64,000 nt of DNA from Cytophagaceae bacterium (GCA_027488815.1 JAIYAX010000025.1:141375-205374); one strand, 5' to 3'. Shown: positions 1 to 8,937, counted from the stretch's first letter. Numbers and translations: made by a program. The notes: a model not told the origin generated them from the sequence alone.

Positions 1-100
1 GCAATACCGCACAAAGAATTTGTAGGGCCTCATTTTTGGCTCCCTGAGGTTCGATCTGACCACTCAGCTTGCGGCCGCCTTCGATGATGAAACTCGACAT
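1..100 (-). CDS. murA: UDP-N-acetylglucosamine 1-carboxyvinyltransferase, N-terminal fragment
   Basis: Only the first 33 codons lie in the window; the gene runs off the left edge. Translation from the ATG at 100-98 begins MSSFIIEGGRKLSGQI and continues into GAKNEALQIL. This matches the opening strand and the GAKN(A)AL(P)IL substrate-binding motif of MurA. The family transfers enolpyruvate from PEP to UDP-GlcNAc, the first committed step of peptidoglycan synthesis in the cytoplasm. The start codon shares one base with the stop codon of the upstream DUF4290 gene (TAATG), so the two are translationally coupled. The identification rests on the N-terminus only; the catalytic cysteine lies outside the window. 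Confidence 0.85.
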   Translation of the reverse strand, partial: MSSFIIEGGRKLSGQIEPQGAKNEALQILCAVL

Positions 101-765
101 TAGCGGTTTCTGTTCTTTTTCTTAAATGGCTTACGGTGATGTCCCTGGCCTCCGCTTTGGTTACGTGGCGTCCATTCACGGATTGGGATGACAGAGTCAA
201 ACAAATTACCCTCTGTGACTTTCTCCAATGGCAGACTTAGATTACCGTCTGAAAGTTCAAGTATGTGTTTGAGAATGACTTTGTCGTCCACATTGTCTTT
301 GTTCCAGGTGGTGTAGAAGCTTTTCATGAGCTTACCCAGATAGATGATACCACCTTCTCTCTCCTCAGGATCTTCCAGTTTGCTGATGGCATCGACCATC
401 CCCTGAAGCGACTTGCCATAGTATTTGTAACGAATACCGGTTTGCTTGTAGGAGATGTGGTCTGGCTTACGCTGAAAAACCGCCGGGTCAGGCACAGGAT
501 ACGGGCCATCAACATCGAGCTTAAAGTCTGAGATATAAAAGAGGTGGTCCCAAAGCTTTTGGCTATGGTCCTGCCCGTCTTTCATGTTTGGGTTGAGTTG
601 CCTCATCAGCTCTACCAATACAAAGGCTCCGTCAGTTCTCTTCTGTCGGTCTTCTATTGTCATAAGGTAGTCGATCAGGTTTTGTACGTTGCTTCCGTAC
701 TCTTTCAGTTTTACAGGTCTCTTGGTACTTTCTAAGCGTACCGGCACTATCACTTCTTGCTCCAC
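100..765 (-). CDS. DUF4290 domain-containing protein
   Basis: This 221-residue soluble protein resembles the Bacteroidota-specific DUF4290 family, which is commonly found directly upstream of murA, as it is here. There is no signal peptide and no membrane segment. The N-terminal part is predicted mostly helical (YGSNVQNLIDYLMTI followed by KRTDGAFVLVELMRQL). The C-terminus is strongly basic and glycine-rich (GGQGHHRKPFKKKNRNR), as in a nucleic-acid-binding or otherwise disordered tail. It starts 4 bp after the pcrA/uvrD stop and overlaps murA by one base, so all three are probably one transcript. The molecular function of the family is not known to me. Confidence 0.8.
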   Translation of the reverse strand: MEQEVIVPVRLESTKRPVKLKEYGSNVQNLIDYLMTIEDRQKRTDGAFVLVELMRQLNPNMKDGQDHSQKLWDHLFYISDFKLDVDGPYPVPDPAVFQRKPDHISYKQTGIRYKYYGKSLQGMVDAISKLEDPEEREGGIIYLGKLMKSFYTTWNKDNVDDKVILKHILELSDGNLSLPLEKVTEGNLFDSVIPIREWTPRNQSGGQGHHRKPFKKKNRNR

Positions 766-769
766 AATA

Positions 770-3007
770 TCAGGGCTGAGGGGTCAGTATTTTTAATTTA
801 GCAAAACTAAGTAATAAAGTTTTCTCTCCGACTGCATCAAATAAGATGCGGGCCTTTCGGTCTGCTCCATTATTATCGACTTCTATCACCTGGCCGAAGC
901 CAAACTTTGGGTGTTCAATGCGCATCCCTTGTCTCAGTTCGTTGTTATCACTGGGGACAAAATCGGCAGAGGGTGTATGAACCACCCGCTGTACTGTCTT
1001 TGCAGGGCTGGCTTTGATCCTGAAAACTTTTTCAAATTGCTCTACCTCCGGATTTTTTATAAAGGCTTTGGTAGAACGCAGGAATTTGGGGTCTATTTCA
1101 CTCAGAAACCTGCTGGGTTCGCAGCTTTTTAGTCTTCCAAAATGGTACCTGGTGATGGCATAGGAAAGCGTTAACTTTTTTTCTGCACGGGTAACTGCTA
1201 CGTAAAACAGCCGTCGTTCTTCTTCCAAATCAGCACGGCTGGTGATCATCATTTGCGATGGGAAGAGGTCTTCCTCCAGGCCAACCACAAACACATGCTT
1301 GAATTCCAATCCTTTGGCAGAGTGAATGGTCATCAGCGTGACCGTATCATCATCCTGTTGTTCGGCACGGTCTGCGTCGGTGATCAGGGCAATTTCCTGC
1401 AAATAAGCACCCAGGCTATGATCTTCAACTTCAGGGTTCACCACAAATTCTTTGATACCGTTCAATAATTCCTGAACGTTTTCATAGCGGGCTACTCCCT
1501 CCACTGTTTTATCGTCATACAGTTCTTTCAGCAAGCCGGAGGTTTTGGCTATCTCCATGGCTGAGTCGAAAGCATCTTTTTGGGCAACACTGATCTTAAA
1601 CCGTTTGATCATATTTACAAACTCCTGGACAGGTGCAGCCGAACGACCGCTTATGGCCTTATCAGCGTGTTCAAGTGCCTCCCATAAGCTGATCCCCTGC
1701 TCATCGGCAAATACGATAAGCCGGCTGACTGTGCTGTCACCAATGCCTCTTTTGGGTAAGTTGATGATACGCTTGAGGGCTTCCTCATCGTTGGAGTTGA
1801 TGATAAAGCGAAGGTAGGAGAGGAGGTCTTTAATTTCTTTTCTCTGGTAAAAGGATACCCCGCCCACAATTTTGTAACGAATGTTGAGCCGCCTCAGGGC
1901 CTCTTCCATGGCTCTTGACTGGGCGTTGGTTCTGTAAAGAATGGCGAAGTCCTTGTTGCGGAGATTCTCCCTCATCTTTTCCTCAAAAATGCTGGTAGCC
2001 ACAAGTTTGCCTTCTTCATTATCTGAGTTGGCCTTCAAAAGATCAATGAGCGTACCTAGTTCGTTTCCGGTCCAGACCTCTTTGCGCAGCTGGGCTTTGT
2101 TTTTTCGAATGATCGAGTTGGCAGCCTCTACGATGTTTCCGGTTGAGCGATAGTTTTGCTCTAGTTTAAAGACCTTCAGGTCAGGATAGTCTTTTTCAAA
2201 GTTCAGGATGTTCTGAATGTCAGCACCTCTGAAAGCATAAATGCTTTGGGCATCATCACCTACAACACAAATATTCTGCTCCTTGGCTGAAAGCTTGCGT
2301 GTAATGAGGTATTGAGAAACATTGGTGTCCTGAAATTCATCAACCATGCTGTATCTGAACCTTGCCTGGTATTTGTAAAGCACGTCCAGATTGTTTTTGA
2401 ACAATATGTTGGTGTTCAACAGGAGGTCATCAAAATCCATAGCAGATGCTTTGAAGCAACGTTCCTGGTATATTTTGTACAAGTTACCGATCTGCGGTCG
2501 ACCGGTTTCTTTGTCATAATCTGCAAAGCTCGGATCAGCTAGATACTGAGCATAGGTGATCAACCTGTTTTTGGCACTTGAAATGCGGTTGAGCACCAGT
2601 GAAGGCTTATACAGTTTGTCATCAAGATCCTGTTCTTTAACAATGGACTTGATCAATGATTTGGAGTCATCCGTGTCGTAAATGGTAAAATTGGCCGGGA
2701 AGCCTAAATGATGCGCTTCCACCCTTAAAATTCGGGCAAACACCGAGTGGAAGGTGCCCATCATAAGCCCCCGTGCATCAGGACCTACCAATTGCTCGAT
2801 ACGTTTTCTCATCTCCCTGGCCGCTTTGTTGGTAAAAGTTAGGGCCAGAATTGAAAAGGGGTCCACCCCTTTTTCAAGCAAATGGGCTATGCGGTAAGTT
2901 AGAACACGGGTTTTGCCGGAGCCTGCACCTGCGATAATCATCACCGGCCCCTCCGTCTGCATGACTGCCGCCTTTTGAGCTTCATTCAGTCCTGATAAAT
3001 AATCCAT
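770..3007 (-). CDS. pcrA: UvrD/PcrA-type superfamily 1 DNA helicase
   Basis: This 745-residue ATP-dependent 3'-5' DNA helicase is of the UvrD/PcrA family, which unwinds DNA in nucleotide excision repair, mismatch repair and removal of RecA or stalled replication intermediates. Visible motifs, in order: Walker A AGAGSGKT at residues 26-33, motif II VDEFQDTN around 222-229, motif III GDDAQSIYAFRGAD from 250, motif IV NYRST, motif V LMTIHSAKGLEF and motif VI RLFYVAVTRAEKKL. The C-terminal 60 residues (GMRIEHPKFGFGQVIEV) form the Tudor-like RNA-polymerase-binding domain typical of PcrA. Length is normal. It starts at an ATG and diverges from the DUF3109 gene across 76 bp. The choice between uvrD and pcrA as a name is a matter of convention. 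Confidence 0.95.
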   Translation of the reverse strand: MDYLSGLNEAQKAAVMQTEGPVMIIAGAGSGKTRVLTYRIAHLLEKGVDPFSILALTFTNKAAREMRKRIEQLVGPDARGLMMGTFHSVFARILRVEAHHLGFPANFTIYDTDDSKSLIKSIVKEQDLDDKLYKPSLVLNRISSAKNRLITYAQYLADPSFADYDKETGRPQIGNLYKIYQERCFKASAMDFDDLLLNTNILFKNNLDVLYKYQARFRYSMVDEFQDTNVSQYLITRKLSAKEQNICVVGDDAQSIYAFRGADIQNILNFEKDYPDLKVFKLEQNYRSTGNIVEAANSIIRKNKAQLRKEVWTGNELGTLIDLLKANSDNEEGKLVATSIFEEKMRENLRNKDFAILYRTNAQSRAMEEALRRLNIRYKIVGGVSFYQRKEIKDLLSYLRFIINSNDEEALKRIINLPKRGIGDSTVSRLIVFADEQGISLWEALEHADKAISGRSAAPVQEFVNMIKRFKISVAQKDAFDSAMEIAKTSGLLKELYDDKTVEGVARYENVQELLNGIKEFVVNPEVEDHSLGAYLQEIALITDADRAEQQDDDTVTLMTIHSAKGLEFKHVFVVGLEEDLFPSQMMITSRADLEEERRLFYVAVTRAEKKLTLSYAITRYHFGRLKSCEPSRFLSEIDPKFLRSTKAFIKNPEVEQFEKVFRIKASPAKTVQRVVHTPSADFVPSDNNELRQGMRIEHPKFGFGQVIEVDNNGADRKARILFDAVGEKTLLLSFAKLKILTPQP

Positions 3008-3035
3008 TCAGGGAATTAATTTTGTAAGCAATTTA

Positions 3036-3063
3036 GCCATTCTAATGGCCCTTTCCGAAAGGG
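3036..3063. repeat. Two abutting short palindromes between divergent genes
   Basis: Inside the 76-bp region between pcrA/uvrD (minus) and the DUF3109 gene (plus) there are two inverted repeats sharing one base: GCCATT-CT-AATGGC (3036-3049) and CCCTTTC-C-GAAAGGG (3049-3063). The short spacers favour DNA-binding dyads over RNA hairpins. A regulator for either divergent gene could bind here, but this is inference from position and symmetry only. Confidence 0.45.
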
Positions 3064-3083
3064 TTTTCCACAGCTGATTTTTC

Positions 3084-3674
3084 ATGATAGTAGTTGATCA
3101 CGTGATACTTAGCGATGAAATCGCTGAAGAGTTTTTTGTTTGTGACCTTCAGCGCTGCAAAGGAGCCTGCTGCGAAGAGGGTGATTTGGGCGCTCCACTT
3201 GAGCCGGAAGAGGTTAAAGAAATCAGTCATAACCTATCTAGCATATTGCCTTACTTGAGCCCTGAGGGTAGAAAGGTTATCAATGAACAGGGACTTTTTG
3301 TGAACGATCATGAGGGTGATATCAGCACACCAACTATTAAGGGTAAGGCATGTGCCTACAGTTATCGGGAAAATGGAGTTTTAGGCTGTGGCATAGAACG
3401 GGCCTGGAAAGAGGGCAAAAGTCTTTTTCGTAAGCCAGTTTCTTGCCATCTGTATCCTATCCGAATCAACAGGTATGATGAATTCGAAGCGGTGAACTAT
3501 CACAGATGGCAAATATGCAGCCCTGCCTGTAGCCTTGGTACATCGTTGAAAGTGCCCCTTTATCGGTTTTTAAAAGAAGCCTTAATCAGAAAATATGGAG
3601 AGCCCTGGTATGGCCGCCTTTGTGAGACTATCGAAGCTTCTTCAAAAAGCAAGCAGTCAAAAGGAAGCGATTAA
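3084..3674 (+). CDS. DUF3109 family cysteine-rich protein
   Basis: This 196-residue protein belongs to the DUF3109 family, widespread in Bacteroidota. Near the N-terminus it carries [15 protein letters not shown], a CxxxxCxxxCC cluster like that of the YkgJ-type Fe/Zn-chelating proteins. More cysteines follow at [24 protein letters not shown] and WQICSPAC, and together they could hold a metal or iron-sulfur centre. No signal peptide is present. Its stop codon overlaps the oppositely oriented accC stop: TTAA at 3671-3674 supplies a TAA on both strands. The biochemical role is unknown; family membership is the supported claim. Confidence 0.8.
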   Translation: MIVVDHVILSDEIAEEFFVCDLQRCKGACCEEGDLGAPLEPEEVKEISHNLSSILPYLSPEGRKVINEQGLFVNDHEGDISTPTIKGKACAYSYRENGVLGCGIERAWKEGKSLFRKPVSCHLYPIRINRYDEFEAVNYHRWQICSPACSLGTSLKVPLYRFLKEALIRKYGEPWYGRLCETIEASSKSKQSKGSD

Positions 3675-5014
3675 AGGTCGCTAAAATCGAAGGTATCGAG
3701 GTATTTGGTGGTGAATTTTCCAGACTTAAAACCTGGGTCATCCATTAGTTTAATGTGGAATGGAATGGTGGTTTTCACCCCTTCGATTACGAATTCATTC
3801 AATGCCCTTTTCATCCTCACAATCACCTCTTCTCTTGACTGAGCGCTGACGATCAGCTTACCGATCATTGAGTCATAATTGGAAGGGATGGTATAGCCTG
3901 AGTAAACATGTGAGTCAATTCTGACGCCATGCCCACCCGGGATGTGCAGGGTAGTGATTCTGCCAGGGCTGGGTCTGAAGCCATTGGCCGGGTCTTCAGC
4001 ATTGATCCTGCACTCCATGGAATACAGGTTGGGGTAATAGTTTTTTCCGGAAATAGGGATGCCGGCGGCCACTTTTATTTGCTCCTTGATAAGGTCATAA
4101 TCGGTTACTTCTTCTGTGATGGGGTGCTCTACCTGAATACGTGTATTCATTTCCATGAAGTAGAATTCACCATGTTTATCAACCAAAAATTCAATCGTGC
4201 CTGCGCCTTCGTAATTGATGGACTGAGCTCCTGAAATCGCCGCTTGACCCATGCGCTCTCGTAGTTCCTCTGTGATAAATGGCGAAGGGGTTTCCTCTAC
4301 CAGTTTTTGGTGCCGGCGTTGGATGGAGCAATCACGCTCTGACAAGTGGCACACCTTTCCATATTGGTCACCAACGATTTGTATCTCGATATGCCTGGGC
4401 TCTTCAACAAATTTTTCAAGGTAGAGACCATCATTGCCAAAAGCTGCGCCTGCCTCATTACGGGCATCGTTCCAGGCCTTTTCAAAATCCTCATCGTTAT
4501 TCACAATGCGCATTCCCTTACCGCCACCACCTGCAGTTGCCTTCAGGATGACCGGATACTTTATTTTGTTGGCGATTTTGATGCCTTCTTTGATGTTTTT
4601 CAAAAGCCCGTCTGATCCTGGGATGGTGGGTACACCTGCTTTTTTCATGGTGGCCTTAGCAGAGGCCTTATCGCCCATAGCATTGATCATTTCAGGAGTG
4701 GGGCCGATGAATTTGATGCCATAGTCCTTGCATATCTGGCTAAACTCAGCGTTCTCGGAAAGAAAGCCATAGCCAGGGTGAATGGCATCGCAGTTGGTGA
4801 TTTCGGCAGCCGAAATAATGTTTTTAATGTTCAGGTAAGAGAGCTTGCTAGGGGCAGGGCCAATGCAAACTGACTCATCTGCAAAGCGCACATGGAGACT
4901 TTCTTTGTCGGCAGTTGAATAGACAGCAACCGTCTTGATGTTCATTTCACGACAGGTGCGCATTATTCTAAGCGCAATCTCCCCTCTGTTGGCGATGAGT
5001 ATCTTTTTAAACAC
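3671..5014 (-). CDS. accC: Acetyl-CoA carboxylase biotin carboxylase subunit
   Basis: This 447-residue AccC carboxylates the biotin carried by AccB with ATP and bicarbonate, the first half-reaction of malonyl-CoA synthesis. It shows the biotin-carboxylase N-domain ([16 protein letters not shown]), the ATP-grasp glycine loop [14 protein letters not shown], the [18 protein letters not shown] catalytic strand and the biotin-carboxylase C-domain. Length is normal. It starts with GTG at 5014-5012, which places the conserved LIANRGEIA at the expected distance. It lies 41 bp downstream of accB, and a terminator-like hairpin in the gap may reduce its expression relative to accB. The 3' end overlaps DUF3109 tail to tail by 4 bp. 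Confidence 0.96.
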   Translation of the reverse strand: MFKKILIANRGEIALRIMRTCREMNIKTVAVYSTADKESLHVRFADESVCIGPAPSKLSYLNIKNIISAAEITNCDAIHPGYGFLSENAEFSQICKDYGIKFIGPTPEMINAMGDKASAKATMKKAGVPTIPGSDGLLKNIKEGIKIANKIKYPVILKATAGGGGKGMRIVNNDEDFEKAWNDARNEAGAAFGNDGLYLEKFVEEPRHIEIQIVGDQYGKVCHLSERDCSIQRRHQKLVEETPSPFITEELRERMGQAAISGAQSINYEGAGTIEFLVDKHGEFYFMEMNTRIQVEHPITEEVTDYDLIKEQIKVAAGIPISGKNYYPNLYSMECRINAEDPANGFRPSPGRITTLHIPGGHGVRIDSHVYSGYTIPSNYDSMIGKLIVSAQSREEVIVRMKRALNEFVIEGVKTTIPFHIKLMDDPGFKSGKFTTKYLDTFDFSDL

Positions 5015-5035
5015 AGTAAGTTAGTTTAGCGTTCG

Positions 5036-5065
5036 TAAAAAAACGCCTGAGCAAACTACTCAGGC
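5036..5065 (-). terminator. Intrinsic terminator-like hairpin between accB and accC
   Basis: Read on the minus strand, GCCTGAG-TAGTTTG-CTCAGGC (5065-5045) forms a perfect 7-bp stem with a 7-nt loop. It is followed two bases later by seven T residues (5043-5037). The first base of the loop begins the accB stop codon TAG. Because accC follows at once on the same strand, this is probably a partial terminator or attenuator rather than the operon end. Confidence 0.65.
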
Positions 5066-5535
5066 TGTACGAGGAAAAGGGGCTGGTCGTATTCTACCGG
5101 GCTTGCGTTTTCAACAAGCACTTTTACGATCTTGCCACTGATTTCTGATTCGATCTCATTAAAAAGTTTCATGGCTTCAATAATGCAGATCGTCTTTCCC
5201 TTTTTGATGCTGTCACCTACATTCACAAAAGGAGGTGTTTCCGGATTTGATGAGCGATAAAAAGTGCCGATCATAGGCGATTTAACGGTCACTAAATTGC
5301 TGCTATCACCTGATGATTTTGCTTCTACAGCAGGTGCAGGAGCAGCGACAGGAGGAGCAGCAAAAGTTGGTGCAGCTGCAATTGGCATGGAAGGGATGAC
5401 GGTTGGCTCCACCAAGCGAACCACTCCTGTGTTTTTCTTTACGGAGATTTTGAAGGCCTCTGTTTCTACGTTTACCTCATCTAAGCCTGAGTTGGCGATG
5501 AAATCAAGCAACTCTTGTATTTCTTTTGCTTTCAT
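5056..5535 (-). CDS. accB: Acetyl-CoA carboxylase biotin carboxyl carrier protein
   Basis: This 159-residue biotin carboxyl carrier protein has an N-terminal helical segment (KEIQELLDFIANSGLDEV), a flexible Pro/Ala linker at about residues 43-75 (PIAAAPTFAAPPVAAPAPAV) and a C-terminal biotinyl domain. The biotinylation motif is EAMKLFNEIE with the acceptor lysine at residue 123. This is a small variation on the usual EAMKMMN: leucine and phenylalanine follow the lysine. It acts in the cytoplasm with AccC and the carboxyltransferase AccAD. It lies between efp and accC in the fatty-acid operon, and a hairpin overlaps its stop codon. Confidence 0.96.
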   Translation of the reverse strand: MKAKEIQELLDFIANSGLDEVNVETEAFKISVKKNTGVVRLVEPTVIPSMPIAAAPTFAAPPVAAPAPAVEAKSSGDSSNLVTVKSPMIGTFYRSSNPETPPFVNVGDSIKKGKTICIIEAMKLFNEIESEISGKIVKVLVENASPVEYDQPLFLVQPE

Positions 5536-5647
5536 AATGGGTTCAGTATCGATTCTGAAAAGGGAAATGGTTTAGCAATTGTTTTTTCTCACAGCAATCA
5601 ATCGGCAATGTTATCCAAATAAAGGAAATTCTTGCTCAAATTGTTTA

Positions 5648-6208
5648 TTATTGTTTAACACGTTCTACATAGGCACTTGTACGGGTGTCAATTTTGATCA
5701 AGGTGTCCTGATCAACAAACAATGGAACCTGAATCACGGCTCCGGTTTCCAATGTTGCTGGCTTAAGCGTGTTGGTGGCGGTATCACCCTTTATACCTGG
5801 TTCAGTATAGGTGACCATAAGGTTGATGAATGTTGGCAACTCAGCTGAGATAGGTTTGTCTTCCTCAAAAGCAACTTTAAGCAACATCTCTTCCTTTAAA
5901 AACTGGAGCGACTCTCCCAGAAGTGACTCAGGGATATAAATCTGATCAAAAGTGCTTGGGTCCATCACGACAAGACTTTCACCGTCTTTGTACAGGTATT
6001 GAAATTCGCTGAATTCAACCCGCACAAATTCAATGTCTTCTCCTGCTCTGTATCTGTTTTCGAGTTGTTTACCTGACTTTACAACCCTCATTCTAACCTG
6101 TACAAATGCCCGCAGGTTGCCGGGTGTGCGGTGCTGATACTCCAAAATCTGACAGAGCTCACCATTGTGTCGGATGAAAGCACCATTGTATAAATCTGCA
6201 GTTGTCAT
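5648..6208 (-). CDS. efp: Translation elongation factor P, with Asn at the loop tip
   Basis: This 186-residue EF-P helps ribosomes form peptide bonds at polyproline stretches. It has the usual three beta-barrel domains, including the central QYLYKDGESLVVMDPSTFDQ and the C-terminal KGDTATNTLKPATLETG signature that precedes VQVP-like residues. The domain I loop reads HRTPGNLRAF. The loop-tip residue, equivalent to E. coli Lys34, is Asn31, so neither the lysine (EpmA type) nor the arginine (EarP type) target is present at that position. It sits 18 bp downstream of fabH and upstream of accB, the arrangement seen in many Bacteroidota. Confidence 0.95.
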   Translation of the reverse strand: MTTADLYNGAFIRHNGELCQILEYQHRTPGNLRAFVQVRMRVVKSGKQLENRYRAGEDIEFVRVEFSEFQYLYKDGESLVVMDPSTFDQIYIPESLLGESLQFLKEEMLLKVAFEEDKPISAELPTFINLMVTYTEPGIKGDTATNTLKPATLETGAVIQVPLFVDQDTLIKIDTRTSAYVERVKQ

Positions 6209-6226
6209 GTTACAAGATTTGAATTC

Positions 6227-7216
6227 TTAGTAAGCCCATTTCAAATAAAGTGCTCCCCAGGTAAATCCGCCCCCAAAAGCGGCCAGGACGATATTGTCCC
6301 CTTTGTTTAATTGTGACTCATACTCCCATAGGCAGAGTGGAATGGTACCGTTGGTGGTGTTACCAAAATGGTCAATGTTCAGCATTACTCTTGAAGAGTC
6401 CAGTCCCATACGATTGGCAGTAGCATCGATAATCCTCTTATTTGCCTGATGGGGCACAAGCCAAGCCACATCTTCACTTTTAAGGTTATTTTTTTGCATG
6501 ATTTGGGCTGCTGCATCTGCCATATTGGTTACTGCAAACTTGAAAACCGCAGCTCCTTCCTGGTAAACGTAGTGTTCTTTGTTTTGAACAGTCTCCATGG
6601 ATGCCGGCTTCCTGGAGCCACCTGCTTTTTGATGGAGGTATTGCATACCTGTTCCGTCTGACTTAAGAATAAAGTCTTGAATGCCAAGGCCTTCATTATT
6701 GGGTTCGAGCATTACTGCTCCGGCACCATCGCCAAAAATGATACAGGTTGCCCGGTCAGTGTAATCTATGATAGAGGACATTTTATCAACTCCGACAACA
6801 AGCACTTTTTTGTATTTGCCAGTTTCGATAAACTGAGATCCTGTAGCTATGGCGTATAAAAAGCCGGAGCAAGCTGCGTTCAGATCATAACCAAAGGCAT
6901 TTATAGCTCCTATTTCTGCTCCAATGATGTTTGCTGTCGCCGGAAACACCATGTCAGGAGTAACGGTAGCGCAGATTATCAGATCAATCTCTTCCGGTTT
7001 GGTATTCGTTTTCTCGAGAAGGGGTAAAATCGCACCCACGGCCATCACGGATGATCCCTGGCCATCACCTTTCAAAATTCTACGTTCTTTGATTCCAGTT
7101 CTGGACGAAATCCACTCATCAGTGGTTTCTACAAGGTTTTCCAGTTCCTTATTGGTAAGTATGTAGTCGGGCACAAAACCCTGCACACCTGTAATGGCTG
7201 CTGTTATTTTCGCCAT
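6227..7216 (-). CDS. fabH: Beta-ketoacyl-ACP synthase III
   Basis: This 329-residue FabH condenses an acyl-CoA primer with malonyl-ACP to start fatty-acid synthesis. The catalytic triad is visible: Cys116 in DLNAACSGFLYA, His256 in LVPHQANKRI and Asn286 in HFGNTTNGTIP. The N-terminal ITGVQGFVPDYILTN strand and the glycine-rich C-terminus (LAAFGGGFTWGALYLKW) fit the family, and length is normal. The ATG start lies 4 bp after the plsX stop, so translation is probably coupled. Its neighbours plsX and accBC act in the same pathway; branched-chain primer preference is common in this phylum but cannot be read from the sequence. Confidence 0.96.
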   Translation of the reverse strand: MAKITAAITGVQGFVPDYILTNKELENLVETTDEWISSRTGIKERRILKGDGQGSSVMAVGAILPLLEKTNTKPEEIDLIICATVTPDMVFPATANIIGAEIGAINAFGYDLNAACSGFLYAIATGSQFIETGKYKKVLVVGVDKMSSIIDYTDRATCIIFGDGAGAVMLEPNNEGLGIQDFILKSDGTGMQYLHQKAGGSRKPASMETVQNKEHYVYQEGAAVFKFAVTNMADAAAQIMQKNNLKSEDVAWLVPHQANKRIIDATANRMGLDSSRVMLNIDHFGNTTNGTIPLCLWEYESQLNKGDNIVLAAFGGGFTWGALYLKWAY

Positions 7217-7220
7217 GCGA

Positions 7221-8171
7221 TTAAGCTTCGTTGTTGTTTAGCGATGCTGCTATGATTTTATGAATTCCGGAAAGGGCTACACTTTCTGCCTGCATCAGCA
7301 TGTTCTTGATGGCTTTTGGTGAAGAAATCCCGTGTCCAATGATGACATTTCCATTTACACCTAAAATAGGGCTTCCTCCAACCTCTTCGTAATTGAATTG
7401 ACTGAAATAAGGGTTCATCAACATATTTTCCAGCAGGCTATCATAAAAGGATTCGGCCATTTTCAAGATGACATTCCCTGTAAAGCCATCGCATACCATC
7501 ACATCAGCTTTATCAGTGAAGATGTCTCTTCCTTCTATGTTGCCAATAAAATCGATGGTACTACAGGTTTTGAGCAGTTGATACGCATTTTGTGTAAGCA
7601 TTGAGCCTTTTTGCTCCTCTTCACCAATGTTGATCAAGGCTACCTTAGGCTTTTCTATTTTTAGCACATGTTGTGCATATAGGCTACCCATTACAGCAAA
7701 CTGCAGCAACATTTCCGGCTTACAGTCAGCATTAGCACCAATGTCCAGCAGTACTCCAAAGCCTCCATCAGGTCGGGGCGTGAAGCCTGCTATGGCCGGG
7801 CGTGGAATTCCGGGAGTTGCTTTGACACTAAAAAGTGCTCCAACCATCATGGCTCCTGTATTTCCGGCACTGGCAAAGACATCGATCTTACCCATAGCCA
7901 AGGCTCCAAAGCCCTTTACAATACTGGAATTTGGTTTCGCCTGAAGTGCTTTTGTAGGATGCTCGCCCATCTCGATCACCTCCAGGCAATCGACAAGAAT
8001 CAGTTTCCCACTTTGAAGCAATTCTGAAGGTATAAGGGGCTTAATGATTTGCTCAGGCCCAAACAACAGTAAGTTCGTGTCCGGCTGAAGGCTATCAAGC
8101 GCCAGTATAGCTCCTTCTACTGCAGCCTTTGGCGCAAAATCGCCCCCCATAGCATCCAATGCGACTTTCAT
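7221..8171 (-). CDS. plsX: Phosphate acyltransferase PlsX
   Basis: This 316-residue PlsX converts acyl-ACP to acyl-phosphate for glycerophospholipid synthesis; it is a peripheral membrane protein. The family N-terminus [21 protein letters not shown] is present, as are the [15 protein letters not shown] and [16 protein letters not shown] signatures. The start at the ATG at 8171 is preferred over an in-frame TTG one codon upstream, because it gives the usual M-K-V/I-A-L-D-A-M-G-G opening. It sits between rpmF and fabH, in the classical yceD-rpmF-plsX-fabH order. Confidence 0.96.
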   Translation of the reverse strand: MKVALDAMGGDFAPKAAVEGAILALDSLQPDTNLLLFGPEQIIKPLIPSELLQSGKLILVDCLEVIEMGEHPTKALQAKPNSSIVKGFGALAMGKIDVFASAGNTGAMMVGALFSVKATPGIPRPAIAGFTPRPDGGFGVLLDIGANADCKPEMLLQFAVMGSLYAQHVLKIEKPKVALINIGEEEQKGSMLTQNAYQLLKTCSTIDFIGNIEGRDIFTDKADVMVCDGFTGNVILKMAESFYDSLLENMLMNPYFSQFNYEEVGGSPILGVNGNVIIGHGISSPKAIKNMLMQAESVALSGIHKIIAASLNNNEA

Positions 8172-8194
8172 CAATCCTTATGGAATGGGGACGA

Positions 8195-8389
8195 TTAAGC
8201 GACTGGTGCGTAGTTCTCTATGATCACTTTGCCTTTATAGTAGAGATTTCCCTCAACTACATAGGCTCTGTGAAAGAGATGCGGCTCCCCTGTAGTGGGG
8301 CAAATGGCCACATTTTTAGCAGTTGCCTTGTAATGGGTCCTTCTTTTGTCTCTTCTTGTTTTGGAAATCTTCCGTTTAGGATGTGCCAT
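8195..8389 (-). CDS. rpmF: 50S ribosomal protein L32
   Basis: This 64-residue L32 begins [17 protein letters not shown], the invariant opening of the family (MAxPKxKxSxxRRxxRR). The ATG at 8389 is chosen because upstream in-frame codons would add an unrelated extension. The bacterial L32 zinc-type CxxC motifs are reduced: only a single cysteine (NVAICPTTG) remains, so this looks like a C-minus, zinc-independent version. It lies 11 bp after the DUF177 gene and 23 bp before plsX. Confidence 0.95.
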   Translation of the reverse strand: MAHPKRKISKTRRDKRRTHYKATAKNVAICPTTGEPHLFHRAYVVEGNLYYKGKVIIENYAPVA

Positions 8390-8400
8390 TTTATTTGTAC

Positions 8401-8937
8401 TTACTTTTGATTCAACAATTGGAGTTTGGCCCATCTGGGGTCAACCTCTTTATTTTCATTTTCGTCTTTTTCCGCTTCTTCTTCTGAGCGAAAAAAGACC
8501 AGGTTTTCTTGTTCATTTGCTTCTTCCTTTCGTAAATCCGGGTGAATTTTTTTCATAGGCACCTGCAGACTTACAAAATCATAAAACAAAGGATCGAGGT
8601 CGATTCCTTGTGATTCACGAGGGATTACGACCACATCTTCACTCAATTCTTTATACTCATCACCCAACTTAAACACAATTTGCTCCTGGGTATTGAAAGG
8701 CTCTCTGAATAGTTTCAAAGATCGGTCGCACTCAAGTTCAAACCACCCGCTTAAATCAAATCTGGCCTCAAGCATAGTACTTGTCTTCTTTAGCGTTAAC
8801 CCAACAGTAACTTCAGCCTTTTGCAAAAGACTATTAGGTCGTTGACTAAAAAATAGCTCATCTATCTCAAAGTTGAAATGGTGAGTTCCTTCTTTAAGAC
8901 TCTGAATATCAATGAAATATTTGCTTTTTGTAGCCAA
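8401..8937 (-). CDS. DUF177 (YceD-like) protein
   Basis: This 178-residue protein of the DUF177/YceD family is encoded immediately upstream of rpmF, as in most bacteria. YceD-type proteins are linked to 23S rRNA processing and stability in E. coli and plants; the exact role in this phylum is not established. The core [18 protein letters not shown] retains one cysteine of the family's Cx2Cx(n)C region. The C-terminal third is highly acidic ([23 protein letters not shown]). The best available start is TTG at 8937; no ATG or GTG lies close by in frame. It is 64 bp downstream of pdxA on the same strand. Confidence 0.85.
   Translation of the reverse strand: MATKSKYFIDIQSLKEGTHHFNFEIDELFFSQRPNSLLQKAEVTVGLTLKKTSTMLEARFDLSGWFELECDRSLKLFREPFNTQEQIVFKLGDEYKELSEDVVVIPRESQGIDLDPLFYDFVSLQVPMKKIHPDLRKEEANEQENLVFFRSEEEAEKDENENKEVDPRWAKLQLLNQK

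Noticed and set aside
5536..5647. Riboswitch or RNA gene between efp and accB
   Set aside because: The 112-bp gap shows no stable fold or known consensus on reading; it is ordinary AT-rich spacer.
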